From positions 41,044,347 to 41,108,346 of the forward strand of contig OY783203.1 in NCBI GenBank assembly GCA_963678705.1: a stretch of 64,000 nt of DNA, in the 5' to 3' direction. Shown here one piece after another: positions 40,128 through 52,435 of the stretch. Position numbers and translations under genes: made by a program. Below the pieces are notes generated by a model. The model was not told where the DNA came from, searched no databases, and was given only the letters and a program-made list of their open reading frames with translations. Origin of the DNA: Panorpa germanica (lineage: Eukaryota; Arthropoda; Insecta; Mecoptera; Panorpidae). The stretch's first letter is position 1. Every line of letters begins with the position of its first letter.

Positions 40128-41084
40128 TTTCTGTCGAACTTTCGAAATGAAATCGTAACGAAACCTTAACTACTTGGACTCAGATATAATTTGTATCATT
40201 GATTGATTACCGAGAAGAGGGTACCGCACGTGTACGCAATAAATTAAGTATTTTTTAGAAAAGTACTTTTACACATCGCAATGTTTAGGAACGCTCTTTC
40301 ATTTCAAAAGAGCTGCTCTCATTTTACACTTCTTCTTAATCTACCTGAACGGACGTTTTTTTGTCAGTAAAAAACGAATAAATTCACAACAGAATCACTT
40401 GCAATATAACACAAAAATAACTTAACTAATTATAAAACAAGAACACCATTCTTTCCTGAAAAGAAAACGCCATAACATTATTCTACAGAAGCTAAATTTA
40501 GATAATAATGAGAAGATATTTAATATATGTTAATAATTTTTTTTATTTATGTATATATTGAACTAGAACTGAACAATCTAATATATATAAGCCGAGCGTA
40601 GTTATACTTTTTTGCGAATATAGGACGCATATTTACAAAATTATGTTTAAAAACAATTAGTAACTCATACTAGAACTAGAACTTATACTAAAGAAATTAT
40701 CCTTCTTTTATTAGCTTTAGAAATCATAACGAATATATTTTTACAACTCTATTCATTCATGTATCACAATAAGTAAAATTATAACATAATGGTAACATTT
40801 AAAAAAATATCACTAATTTGTCTTGGAAATCAACAATAGATAAGATTAGATTCCTAATATATAAATTCCTGTATTCGCAATTTATAGTACGTAAAATAAT
40901 TGCATTTGCACTATTACAAAGAAATATTCCTTACTTTTAGTTTAATGATTTATTAAGAATAATATAGAACTACATTGAATATGTTCTTATAACCTAGTAG
41001 TAATAATAAAACTAAAACAGTTCTTAACAAAATGTTGTTTTTCAATGTATATTCAAATCAAATGTGCCTTTGAGTCCAGAAGAT

Positions 41085-41380
41085 CTACTGCCACAGTAAA
41101 CTATAAATTAAAATTTGATCAGAATTTTCGTGAGCTTGATTTTTCATAAAAGTCTAATTTTAACTTACTTTAATATGTTCAACGGGGGCATTCCATGATC
41201 TGATCCTTTTCTGAAACCTGAAGAACAAAAACTTAACGCGGTTTGCTTTAATTGTAAAATTAGGTTATGAGAGAACTTACCTAAGTATAAAATTGTAGGT
41301 ATGAAAGCAAAGTGAAATGTTGTCTTGACGACTTCAAAAACAGTTCCTACTCTTTCTTTAGCTGCTGGGGACAATGCCAT
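41085..41380 (-). CDS. Tom7 (TOMM7): TOM7, small subunit of the mitochondrial outer-membrane import complex, 3 coding exons
   Basis: Exons: 41380-41281, 41217-41169, 41100-41085, giving 54 residues (human TOMM7 has 55). TOM7 is a tail-anchored subunit that modulates assembly of the TOM translocase. The order of motifs matches the family: a charged N-terminus (MALSPAAKERVG), one membrane helix (TFHFAFIPTILYLG), then the conserved loop GFRKGSDHGMPPLNIL and the end NLLWQ. The last exon is just 16 coding bases; it is supported by a good acceptor (TTTATAG), by phase and by the match to the family ending LLWG. Reading through the second donor would instead stop after LK and lose this conserved tail. 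Confidence 0.92.
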
Positions 41381-42080
41381 TTTAATAATAGTAGAGCACT
41401 AAAAAAAATTAAATTTATAAACAAGACTGCGTTAGAAGTGCTAAGAAGAGAGTACAAGAGAGAAATTATATTATCTTTGGAGTAATTGTCAAGTTCACTA
41501 AGTTTCTTGAAGTTTTGGAGTTACCAGACATAGAAAAATTCGGACCAGAGACAACCATTCTGCAGAGTATATCTATTTTTAGTCGATAGCTAACAAAATA
41601 GTGGTGGCCGTGAGGGTTTAATGGATGAATATTTGATTTGCCATATATATTTAATTTTAATAATATTTAATCTAATTATGATCATATGCGTCTTCGCTTA
41701 TTCGTGCTCTTTGCCGATTGTGAGATTCGTACGCATTGATGTGTGTATTTACCAGGATACATAAATGTTTGCTCTTGTTGAGTACGAATTGTTGCCAGTT
41801 CTCGAGATTTTCTATAATATGCAGAATAAAATTTGTTGACAAGCTTTATCTCTGGCAATACTTCGGTCTTTAATATTATAGTTTAACTTTGTGTACCGTT
41901 AAAATCTGAGGAAGTAACGGTAAATAACTTAAACTAGATACAACTAGGTTATAGACACTCCAAGTAAAATTGTAGCCAATAGCAGCCAATAAGCAGGAAG
42001 ACTGCGTAGAGCAGTATAACAGGTCAGGGTTACGTAGTTTTGGAGAGTTCTTAATAAAAAGCATGTTGAATGTACCGCGT
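41381..42080. promoter_or_regulatory. Upstream region of TOM7 with paired CCAAT boxes
   Basis: Two CCAAT motifs lie about 11 bp apart at roughly 41974-41990 (GTAGCCAATAGC, GCCAATAAGC), some 600 bp upstream of the TOM7 start. NF-Y-type factors bind such pairs. No TATA box or first exon is defined, and the link to TOM7 is inference from position. Confidence 0.25.
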
Positions 42081-42799
42081 TCAAAAAAAAAAGTTTCATT
42101 TATTCTTTTCTACATTCTTGTTCAAATCGCTGTTCTGAAAGCTTGACTGGAAAACAACAATAATAGATAACAAACAAATAGAAAAGCATATAAACTAGCT
42201 AATATTGTTTAAATTTAACGAATTTTGAAAGATTTGTTGTTTATTATATGATTTCTTTTGCTTTTTCTGAGGTTTCTTTAAATTAAAATATATTTTTTTA
42301 ATCCCAATTTATTTACAATAACATTTCCTACGAATTAAATAATATAAGAATAACTATCAGTAGTAGCGATAGGAAAAATTTATTGAAAATAAATGATATA
42401 GTAAATTTATGCATTTTGAATAATTATTTAAATCATCAAACGAGAATTATTATTTTACACAAAGAAATAAAGCAATAATTTATTTGAAGAAAAATATTTT
42501 TTTTCATAAACAGATCTAGTACTAATGTTGGACGTCTAACAATATATTTTCTTGTGGGTTTATTAAGTTTTTATGTAAAAAATATATATTGTAGAATAAA
42601 CAAGGAAATAAATAAATAAAAGTAATATTGGAATCGTTAAGTCATAATTTTTTCTATAAATGAATAATTAAAGAATAATTTCTAGATTTTCTATAAATAA
42701 CTTTCTATTAAATTTATGTTGAACACTAAATTTCGACAATCGACAATTTTTAATTCGATTTTTCAGCTTGTGTACAGCACTACTAGCGCACACCAAAAT

Positions 42800-43101
42800 T
42801 TATATATAAATAATATATATATTATTTGACATTGTTGGTCAGTACAAAAGTGAGTTGTTCATTTCTGCTTGGTTAATTTGGTTGTAGTCGTTGTAGTACT
42901 ATAGATTGCAGTCAAATACATATTAGATATACATTTATAACGGATTGTTCAGTAGTAAGGTACTAATTATTTAGAGTAATAAATAGTTTGCAACGTGTTT
43001 TAGTTAAAAAACCTACGTATTACTTAAGTGTTTGTAAATATTTCAGTTCAGTTCATAAAAACTAAAATATTATTGTTTTCTATATATATAACATACAAAG
43101 G
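42800..43101 (+). promoter_or_regulatory. Candidate core promoter and non-coding first exon, gene unknown
   Basis: TATATAAATAATATATA at about 42802 lies some 35 bp upstream of GGTCAGTACA, an arthropod-type initiator (TCAGT at about 42840). A strong 5' splice site (ACAAAGG then GTAAGACT) follows at 43101/43102. In such AT-rich DNA a TATA match is weak evidence. The combination with an initiator and donor is suggestive of a first exon on the plus strand, but I find no coding exon to join to it before 59.1 kb. Confidence 0.25.
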
Positions 43102-44154
43102 GTAAGACTTATTTTATATATTCAATTAATTTAGATTGATTTATACAATCTATTGCTCTGTTAGAAAACTCACCTAAATTACATCTTTAAATTGAAATTA
43201 AGTTAGCATTTGAAACATTTCCGCACAATTGACAGCTGCATATATGTCTGTAGTCTGTATATAATTTAATAAAACAAAGTATGCTTTATGTTATTGTTCA
43301 AAGCACAAATAAGTCTTCCCAACAAAGCTTTATATTTTTATTCTGGTAGTGATGTATTATGAATTTTGACATTTTATGTTTACATATAGCTTTAACAAAT
43401 TTCCCTTATTGCTACTTTTAGTTATTGCTAGTTAGGTTTGTTTTTAAGTAATACAATTTTCATGAATTAGGGAGTTAGTTTTAGTAATAACTTTTTACTT
43501 ATTTCTATATTTTAACCACAAACTGCTTTTATAACCAAGTTACACGGTTACAATTCATGGGTTTAATGTTCAGTTTTTGTTGTTGTTGTTGTTGTGTGTT
43601 AACTTGCAGTAGACGATATAATGTGGGTTCTCATTTGTAGAAGACCGGATGATACTTATTAATATGGACGTATATGTTGATTTGTTAGGTTTTCCTTATG
43701 TACAGTTCTTAAATATTTTGATTTATTTACATAATGAGACCTAAATCATACATATATACATTTTATATTTTTATACTAATATAACATTTACTTATTACTT
43801 ATGAATTATGATATGTTGATGTCATTTTATAGCATCTGTTAAGAACAGAGTATAATTAAAATTAAATATGAATTACAGGTATTAATTGCTGTAATATTAA
43901 TTTGGGTTATTTTTATTGTATATTCTTTATATATTTTTATACTGAGTCGAACATTTTGTAAGTAGAAAAGAAAAAACCTTCCACCCCGATATGCGGATAA
44001 TGTTAGTAGTTCGATTCTGAGTCCAGCTTTAGTGCGACTCCGATTCCAGCTCTAAGTCCAACCAAATTAAATATTAATACATTTTATGGCGTGTAAAACT
44101 TTGCGTTAAAATTGCAAAATTCAATGAATCAAAATTTGTACACTATGTTTTTCT
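43102..44154. other. Featureless intergenic DNA
   Basis: AT-rich sequence with a short (GTT)5 run at about 43577-43594. Nothing else identified. Confidence 0.5.
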
Positions 44155-44375
44155 TTATTTTACTTTATTTAACGACTACCTATTTCGGATGTTGTTCTAT
44201 CACCTGCGAGCAGTTTATATAGTGTGGAGACCTTATATATGTGAATCACATAATTGCCTAATACACTTATGATTATGCATAAAATCAGTTGAACGAAACA
44301 ACTAAACACAGAAAATATATCGCTGATCCGAAAATCGAATCCGAAGATAAAGCAATCTGGTATGAAATATCATAA
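44155..44375 (-). mobile_element. tRNA-derived SINE, copy 4
   Basis: On the minus strand: ACCAGATTGCTTTATCTTC, a B-box-like GGATTCGATTTTC and GGATCA, ATATTTTCTGTGTTTAGTTG, then GGTCTCCACACTATATAAAC and the tail CATCCGAAATAGGTAGTCG with TTAAATAAAG. The head is cut off 5' of the anticodon-arm region. Confidence 0.6.
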
Positions 44376-45076
44376 TTAATTTGTACTCTATTCAACAAAA
44401 TTTAGATTCCATTATATCCATTAAAAATTTCAATAGTTTTTAAGTGATACATTACATTTTATCCAAAGTACATTTTCATTTCATTACCACTGATTCCATG
44501 TTATTCAGTATCAATTTTTCAGTTTCCGTTCAATTCTATAAAATAAAGTTAACTATCAAGAATTGAAATGTGATTTTTTTTAAATTATCACAATATTATA
44601 GAAAATATTAAGAATAATTTATATAGGTTCTTTCAATTGTTTGTCCCTTTATGCTTCATTGCATTGAACTGAAAATTTGAAATAATTTTTTTCAATCAGT
44701 TGGTACGATGAGTGCGATTGAGAAAAAAGTACAATGATTTAAAAATTTATAAATTTATTAATAAATTTATAATTGAAGAGATGAAGTTTTGAAAGACATT
44801 TTAAAAAGTTGTTTTATGCGAACACAAGAAAAATAACAAAGATGAATGAATGTTGCTTGATGAAGTGGTTAACAATAATATATACATAATAATATAATAC
44901 AATAATATTGGTTCTGTATCTCTTGTGCTCATGAATTCGATTTAATTAGTTATTTTCCAAAAGGTTATATTTTTTATCCAGCAAAACTTAAAGATACAAA
45001 CCAATATTCCATCGATTAAAAAAATATTATTGGTTATGTATAATATCTAAAAAGGCCACTTAAACTTTAATATTAA

Positions 45077-46417
45077 CTAGCTTTTACCCCCGTCGCAAGC
45101 GACGTCTGTCTTTTGTGTGTGGCTTGAACTTCATGTAAAAATTTTAATTCCACCAGAGTTTACCCCCGTCGTAAAGCGTCTTTTTGGCGTGTATGATTTG
45201 AATCCAATAAAATAATTCGTAATTACATTTCATATTTAACTCTACTATAGTATACCCCGTCGCAAAGCGACGTCTTTTTAACGTGTATCATTTGAATCCA
45301 ATAAAATAATTCGTAATTACATTTCATATTTAACTGTTCTATTTTTAAATTGAAATAATAAATAAACTCGCACATATACATTGACACATATAAATTGACT
45401 AAAAAAATATATTTTTTTTATCAAAATAAAAAATATTTTCAATTTATGCGTTATTTGACCAACTTTTTTTTTAAATTTGGGATTTTTTTTTACAGTTTCT
45501 CCAAAATTACGGGTTTCCAAGAAATTCAGGGAAAAATCCGGAGACGCCAAAAGTTTTAGAATTTTTTTCTCTTTAAAATCTTTAAAGTCTCTTTTAAAGT
45601 CTAACGTTTACCCCCGTCGCAAAGCGATGTCTTTTTGGCGTGTATGATTTGCATCCAATAAAATAATTCGTAATTACATTTCATATTTAACTGTTCTATT
45701 TTTAAATTGAAATAATAAATAAACTCGCACACATATACACACATATAAATTGACTAAAAAAATATATTTTTTTATCAAAATAAAAAATATTTTCAATTTA
45801 TGCGTTATTTGACCAACTTTTTTTCAAAATTTGGAATTTTTTTTTTCGATTCGTAAATAAGTTACCAAGGTTAGCCTATATACAAAATTTCAACTTTCTA
45901 GCACAATTTTTACTCTCGGCAAATACTGCCCCCCGTGCCCCCAAACAAAATTTTCAAATTTTGAATTTTTTTTTATTAATAATATACTTAATTATTCTAG
46001 AATCCAAAATATGAACTTTCTCAAAAGTTCCGTACCGGGCCCCCGAATTTCTTCAACCCCCCCTTTTTCAATTTTTGAATTTCTAATTTTTGAGAAATGT
46101 CAGCATTAAATAGCTTAATACACATGCAAAATTTCAACTTTCTATCTTTTACGAATTTAAAGTAATACAGCAAAAAAGGATCACTTTTTTTTCCAGTTTT
46201 TCCAAAATTACGGGTTTCCAGAAAATTCAGGGAAAAATCCGGGGACGCCAAAAGTCTTAGAATTTTTTTCTCTACGAAATAGGAAATTTTTAAAAACCTC
46301 CATGGAGCCGTTTTCGAGCTACCATACGAATCGCGTAAACATATAAGAATATAAACATATAAGAATATAAGAATATAAGAAAACAAACATACACCTCGGA
46401 CATTATAATATAAGAAG
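45077..46417 (-). mobile_element. Stacked Helitron block: one 5' end, four 3'-end hairpins
   Basis: On the minus strand the block starts near 46417 with TC..TATATTATAATGTCC and contains the family body. It then shows successive 3'-end hairpins of the CGTCGC.(A)AA.GCGACG type at about 45612-45632, 45255-45275, 45160-45180 and finally 45087-45105. The last one is followed by the terminal CTAG at 45077-45080. The two middle units are about 95 bp apart and nearly identical (each with ATAAAATAATTCGTAATTAC). The open frames across it are shared DNA, not genes. Confidence 0.65.
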
Positions 46418-46935
46418 ATATTAGATATGGATACATATTAAATTTACAGATATTTGAAAATATAATGTTGTTGATGTAGTAGATTGAATGATTTTCAAAA
46501 AATATTTATTTTTGTGGCCAGATTCTTTATTGTAATAATCTACTACATAATTACTTAATATGATATTTTTGTAGACTAGGGCCCATTTTTTTAAAATACA
46601 CCATACTCCAGCCTAGTTAACATTAGGGTTACTCAAGGGCTGGTTTTCCTTTTTTTTAAATATTAAAAATAGCCAGGAAATGTGTATAACCTTCGCATCT
46701 AAACACGTGTGAGCGAGATACACAGTTATATTTCTGATACACTCTCGCCTAGCACGTTAGATAGTGATTGCTTGGTTATCATTCGAACTTCACGTGATTT
46801 TGAGTACATAGAGAATGGCTTGTATTTGTTGCTACATGTTTTTGTTTAAAAAAAGCAGCTAGGAAGTACAAAAAAATTATTGTTTACTATGGAAAATGTT
46901 ACCTATTTATATTTACCTGAGGAATAAAATACTAA

Positions 46936-47112
<177 letters not shown>

Positions 47113-47333
47113 GAATATATGTGTGTATATATTCGATTTCATATTCTACACTGTACTTATAAAATATTATAATTGAAGTGAATTACATCGTTTTCAATAT
47201 AATCTGAATAATAATAATAATAGTGTTTGTAGCGCCCACATCACTTGACTTTATATATTAGATTATATTGATAACGGATAAAATCAAAATGATCCCATTC
47301 GCTATCATTCTCGAAGTATAAAGGTCTTGTATG

Positions 47334-47335
<2 letters not shown>

Positions 47336-47409
<74 letters not shown>

Positions 47410-47411
47410 AT
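47336..47411. repeat. (TA)n microsatellite
   Basis: About 75 bp of AT repeat at the edge of the transposase fragment that follows. Confidence 0.95.
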
Positions 47412-47439
47412 CGGTCGAAATCGGATATTTCGGTTCACT

Positions 47440-47740
47440 TTGTCCAGCATGTCAATGCCTATGTTGGCAATCATGGTCTTTGGACAATTGGTATACACCA
47501 AGGATTTAAGATATCCGCAAGGTGCTAAATCCGGCGAGCTTGCTGGCCACTGAAGATCGCCTCTCAAAGAGATGAGACATTTGCACCACTACCAGTTTGT
47601 ATGGATGAAATTTCAGGTCTTCACGAAGAATTCTTCTCACTGTGCGAGAAAGATAAGAAATGATAGTGCAGATCGCTTAGGTGATTTCAAAACCGTCTGC
47701 TTTACTTCCTCGACGTTTTCTGGTGCTCTGGTCGTTCTTG
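47440..47740 (-). pseudogene. Tc1/mariner (IS630-type) transposase relic with an internal deletion
   Basis: On the minus strand broken frames read TRAPENVEEVKQTVLKSPKRSA, then RRILREDLKFHPYKLVVVQ, and then directly RGDLQWPASSPDLAPCGYLKS followed by LVYTNCPKT. These are the N-terminal linker and the C-terminal D-containing motif (WP.RSPDL.PCDFFLWG.LK) of an insect IS630-like transposase. The central catalytic part between VVVQ and RGDLQWP is missing, as is FFLW within the last motif, so it is a deletion derivative. Frame shifts confirm decay. Confidence 0.7.
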
Positions 47741-48179
47741 AAGGTACTGGTTTCTTTTTCTACAAACTAGCGATATCTATATCTTGTCCACAGCATGGTC
47801 GTTGCTAAACTAATTTTTGAATTCGCATAAATCCACTTTCCGAAGATTAATGGCTGCTGTGTGGCCCGCTTTTCAAATAAGGAAATTTTCGCGCCACATC
47901 TTCTACAATATAAGTCATACAATGCAATATAATGTGAATATGTAGGCAAAACATTTTTGAATAGCTTGGTATTAACTTGTGCAGTACTTGATTAGGTCCA
48001 TGGTCTAGGACCTAAGGAGTGCTCTACAGACCATATAGTCCATAGCGTTAATCAGACACTAAACTTTTGCTATATTGAAGATTTAAATTTGGTATTTCAA
48101 TTTATGATATGCAACTTATGCATGATTCAAATTATAGCTTTTAAAAAGTATTTTAATTTTTGTATGTTATACAACGGCA

Positions 48180-48345
48180 GTCTATTTCCGGTACTACACA
48201 TATTATCGATGACCTCTTACAAATGTTGGCTATTATATGGTGTGGAGGTGACATATATGAATACGAATATGATACCTCTACACCATGTAAACTACTAACA
48301 CAGAAGTAGGTCACTTATGATACGATTATACAATTAATTGGAAAT
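48180..48345 (-). mobile_element. tRNA-derived SINE, copy 5, 3' part
   Basis: It shares with the other copies the segment that reads on the plus strand TCTATTTCCGGTACTAC, GATGACCTCTTACAAATGTTGGC and TATGGTGTGGAGGTGACATATATG. The head with the promoter boxes is absent. Confidence 0.45.
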
Positions 48346-48349
48346 ACGC

Positions 48350-49074
48350 CGTTTTTAGATAATGCAGTTTGACAATAAAAATACGTAAAATAAAGAAAGA
48401 GCTCCCGCCAATCCTGATGGTCATACGTTTCTAATCATTACCAAAAGTTGTCAATAAACTATGCAATTGTTATCATTTTCCTTATTAGTGTTACTTTCTA
48501 AAAAAATGGTAATTCATTTCAACTTCTAAAGGTAATAGTTCAGGGCATTGGTTTTGCACTGTAGACACTAAACCTTCTAGGTTTATTATTATTGTATTTT
48601 ATTGCATACTGTGTGACTCATACTAACAAAATAATCTTTGAATGTAGTTTGATCATCATTACTGATTAAAAGTGAAAATAAAAATATTTCGAAAGCTACA
48701 TTATTGCTAATGCAAACAATTTTTCATAATGAATCATTAAATTATATATAAGATAATAATGTTTTATTATTATTTATATTATTCAATGTTATTTATTAAA
48801 ATTTATTTTAAAAATACCTGCAAACTAAGAAGAAAATGAAGTTATAATTAAAGCCAATACAAATTTACTATATTTTGATATTAGCTTTTTGAATAAATAT
48901 AATGCCCTCTGAAAAAAGTTTATGTATTGTATTAATTAATTTAGCATATGTGCCGTTAGACATTACATTCTTCCGCCTTTTCACAGTGTAGATTTAATGT
49001 TATTACATAAACCATGTTACATTCTTAAAACTACGTATCAAGTTTCATCTCCCTTGTCCTTTATTTATTTCGCT
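48350..49074. other. Featureless intergenic DNA
   Basis: AT-rich. The right end (48950-49010, GCCGTTAGACATTACATTCTTCCGCC on the plus strand, inverse of a LINE tail) belongs with the LINE fragment that follows. Confidence 0.45.
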
Positions 49075-49330
49075 TACTCCTAACTTCATTAATGAACTGT
49101 AATATCTCTATCAGGTCTATTTCACTTTCCACTTCTCCCTACACTTACTCTTTATGTGCTCTAATTTTTCTACTTCCTTGCCACACAGCCTACATAGTTT
49201 CTCTTCCTCTGCATCGCAGTATCTACTACCCCTTTCTTCATTCTATAGTCTAAACATCGCGATCAATTTTTTTTTACCTTGCTGTTTTTATAGGTATTGC
49301 GGCATTCCTTTTGACCATAACTGACCATGT
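49075..49330 (-). mobile_element. LINE fragment, second copy of the family at 3.0 kb
   Basis: On the minus strand it reads GSRYCDAEEEKLCRLCGKEV and then EKLEHIKSKCREK, followed in another frame by ESEIDLIEILQFINEVRSK. This is the same zinc-binding C-terminus as in the fragment at 2966-3495, with the same spacing and the same RYC motif before it. Stops upstream show decay. Confidence 0.65.
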
Positions 49331-50284
49331 CTGGTATTGTTCTTTGCTTTATCTATCCTCTTTATCCTATCCTGTTGTTGGACATTTATATATTTCTTTT
49401 ATCAAATTCCGTACCTGGCTTCCTTCTTCTCTTAGTCTTACTATCACCGCCACCGCTTCCTTCTATTCTATTCATTCGTAATACATTCTTCTCTCTTTTT
49501 CCCCAAAGTGAATGTAAAACGACTTACTTACGTATAATTTACGTACTATTTATGGTTATGTTAATAGTTTCCCTTTATTTAAAGCAAATTTATTTTGTGT
49601 TTAGTGGTGATAAGCACTGTATTACGAAATCAGAACATATACAAACAATTATTTTTAATTAGTTGCTTTACAAAAGAATATATAAATACAATATAAAAAA
49701 ATATAAGATAACAATGCAATTTCATGTAAAATAAAAAAATTAATGGAAAAACTTGAGTTGCTTAACAAGGAATTGTTATCATTAAGACATACTATGGCGC
49801 ATTTAACTCAATGCAAAGTTTTCCAATCCAGTTTTTTTTTGTGTGTGCATATTTATATGTTTTATTATATTAATGCAATTTAAATTTTTTTTTTTAATAA
49901 ATCAATATCCGTTATATATTTTTTATCAATACCCGTCACACACAAAATCATTTTGAATTAAATAAAAGGAAATTTAACCTACAATTTTTTATGTAAAGTA
50001 TAATATTTTTTATATATAAATTAATAAATTTATTGGCTGTTATAACAAATTAAAATAAATTAAATTCAAGAAAGCCGAAATTATGGTTAATTTGTTCAAT
50101 TATTTATAATAATAGAAATGTACACTTTCTTAATTATTTAAAAGATGGTTATGAATGCTTAGCTTTCAGTAAACCATTGCGAGTTCTGATCTCTGTATGA
50201 AAAAGAGCCGGAGATAATAATTTTTCAATTAAGGGGCATGTTACTTTTGTAGAAAAAGAGTGCGTGATAGAATTATATAAAATA
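49331..50284. other. Featureless intergenic DNA
   Basis: AT-rich. A pyrimidine-rich stretch at 49400-49510 gives a hydrophobic open frame of no recognisable family. Confidence 0.45.
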
Positions 50285-51024
50285 CTAGAGTTTACCACCG
50301 TCGCAAGCGACGACTGTCTTTTATATGTGAATTGAATTTTATTTCAAATTTTAATTCCATTTTTAAATTGAAATATTTAACTCGTTCCATATTTATTTTA
50401 CATATAACAATAAATAATTTTTCATATAAACTGACTAAAAAAATATATTTTTTTCAATTTGTTTATTATTTGACCAACTTTTTTTCAAAATTTGGTTTTT
50501 TTTTCGATTTGTAAATTAGGAACCAAGGTTAACCCATATATAAAATTTCAACTTTCTAGCCCAATTTTTACTCTCGGCAAAAATGGCCCCCGTACCCACA
50601 AATAAAATTTTTCAATTATGAATTTTTTTTTTTAATAACATATTTCGCTGTTATGTAATCCAAAATTTGAGTTTTCTCCAAAGTTTCTTACCCTTTTCCA
50701 ATTTTTCAATTTATAATTTTCAAAAAATGTAAGTATTGAACACCGCAATACACATGCCAAATTTCAACTTTCTATCTTTTATGAATTAAAAGTTATAGAG
50801 CAAAACGTTAAAAAAAATATTTTGGTTTTTCTAAAATTTCGGGTTTCCAGGAAATTCAGGGGAAAATCCGAGGACGCCAAAAATCTTATAATTTTTTTCT
50901 CTACGAAATAGGAAACTTTCATAAAGATGCATGGAACAGTTTTCGAGCCACCATACGAATCGCATAAACATATAAACAAACAAATAAACATATAAACTTT
51001 CACTTGGAACATTATAATATAGGA
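50285..51024 (-). mobile_element. Helitron-family non-autonomous element, complete ends
   Basis: On the minus strand it runs from TCCTATATTATAATGTTCC (after an A) to the hairpin CGTCGCTTGCGACG, GTGGTAAACT and CTAG. The 740 bp length, TC start, hairpin-CTAG end and lack of coding fit a non-autonomous Helitron. It is the cleanest copy here and the best one for fixing the family ends. Confidence 0.72.
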
Positions 51025-52007
51025 TAACGTGTGGTTTTATTCGTAAATACCACGTAAACTATATGTAAATAATAGGGTGTCCGATTCAAAACTTACAATT
51101 TGAATTGAAAAGGAACGAAATCAGCGAATGCTTCCTTTATAGTTACGGCAAAATATTGTTTATTACGTGTCGAATATTTTCTTTAAAAGCAGCTATTGCT
51201 CATGGTTCGTTTTAGCGCGATTGTATTTTACTATTTGTTTTTATAACATGTGTTACATCGTCCATTCCTTTTGGAATACTTTGTGTATTTTTGGATACAT
51301 TTTTTAATAGTATCATGTAAATAATATTATTATTTAATTAATATTATTATAATACCATTATTACATTGTATGAGATTTTGATGTGTATGTAATTAACGTT
51401 CAACATACAATGTCTAAGGTTTTTGGCTCATTTCGCCGGATGACGACAATTTGTGAACATTTTGTCTGGCACGAAATTCAATGTTCTATTTTTTATACTA
51501 GCATCGACGCACGCAAAAGATATTGACATGCTAGGTGTATTCAGTTTTATACACGAACCTTTTAGAACACAAAGCGGATAAGTCCATTTTTAAATATGTT
51601 CTGCTGTGTGTAAACTCCTTAAGAAAATTTAATATTCTTTTTATATACGAGTATTAAACTTAACTTTTTAAGTTTACTTGGAGTATGTATTTCATTATTA
51701 TAGCGCAAGTGGTTCAAAAACGTAACAACTGTAAATTTGTATAAGATAATGAAATAACACACGATCTTCTATAGAAATCTTTGAATATTTAATTAAGCTA
51801 ATTAAGAAATAGATTACAACATATCATTTATGATATGCATACATATATACCAATGTAAATCTTGGCAATCTTACAAAATGTAGCGTACAAAGGTTAGTAC
51901 ACGATTTTTAATTATTATTAAACTTTTTTTAAAAATTATTTTACACGTGTGTCTGCGATAACGATAAATAATAACAATGAAATATAAGTAGTAATGATAA
52001 ACATGAG

Positions 52008-52046
<39 letters not shown>

Positions 52047-52384
52047 TTCAAGTAGCAAACATTTCTTTAATCTAATTTTTAGCATAGACATGATATTCAA
52101 AAGAAATATCAAAACAAACAAAAGTAACATAAAATATGTGTCTTACATTACGTGTTAGAAATGAAATACAGAACAAAGGTTATAATTGTATATGTGACTA
52201 TTTTAAAATATGCATTATGTTCTTGTCATAAGACAAGAGTGGATCGTAATGAGGTTATAAGCCATAAAAACCCATAATATATTATTTCACAATCCCATTT
52301 AAATGTTAAATAAATTCTTTTGTTTTCCTTTCATTAGGAAGTAAATTTTATTTCTTTCCTACTTTTTTTATAATCTATAATATT
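51025..52384. other. Featureless intergenic DNA with a short (TA)n run at 52008-52048
   Basis: No gene, RNA gene or transposon end recognised on either strand. Confidence 0.5.
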
Positions 52385-52435
52385 TAGGTGATAGGGCTAG
52401 TTTTCCGAAATAGGTCAACGATAAATTAAAAAGTG
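52385..52435 (+). mobile_element. tRNA-derived SINE tail fragment, copy 6
   Basis: TAGGTGATAGGGCTAG followed by CCGAAATAGGTCAACG and ATAAATTAAA match the 3' tail of the copies at 35.1 and 53.5 kb. Only the last 50 bp are present. Confidence 0.4.

Noticed and set aside
46021-46386. Recurring open frame with CLRDSYG and FSLNFLETRNFGKT (also near 35.4, 39.9, 45.4 and 50.9 kb)
   Set aside because: It recurs because it lies in the Helitron body; it occurs in several frames, has no consistent start or end and ends at element borders.
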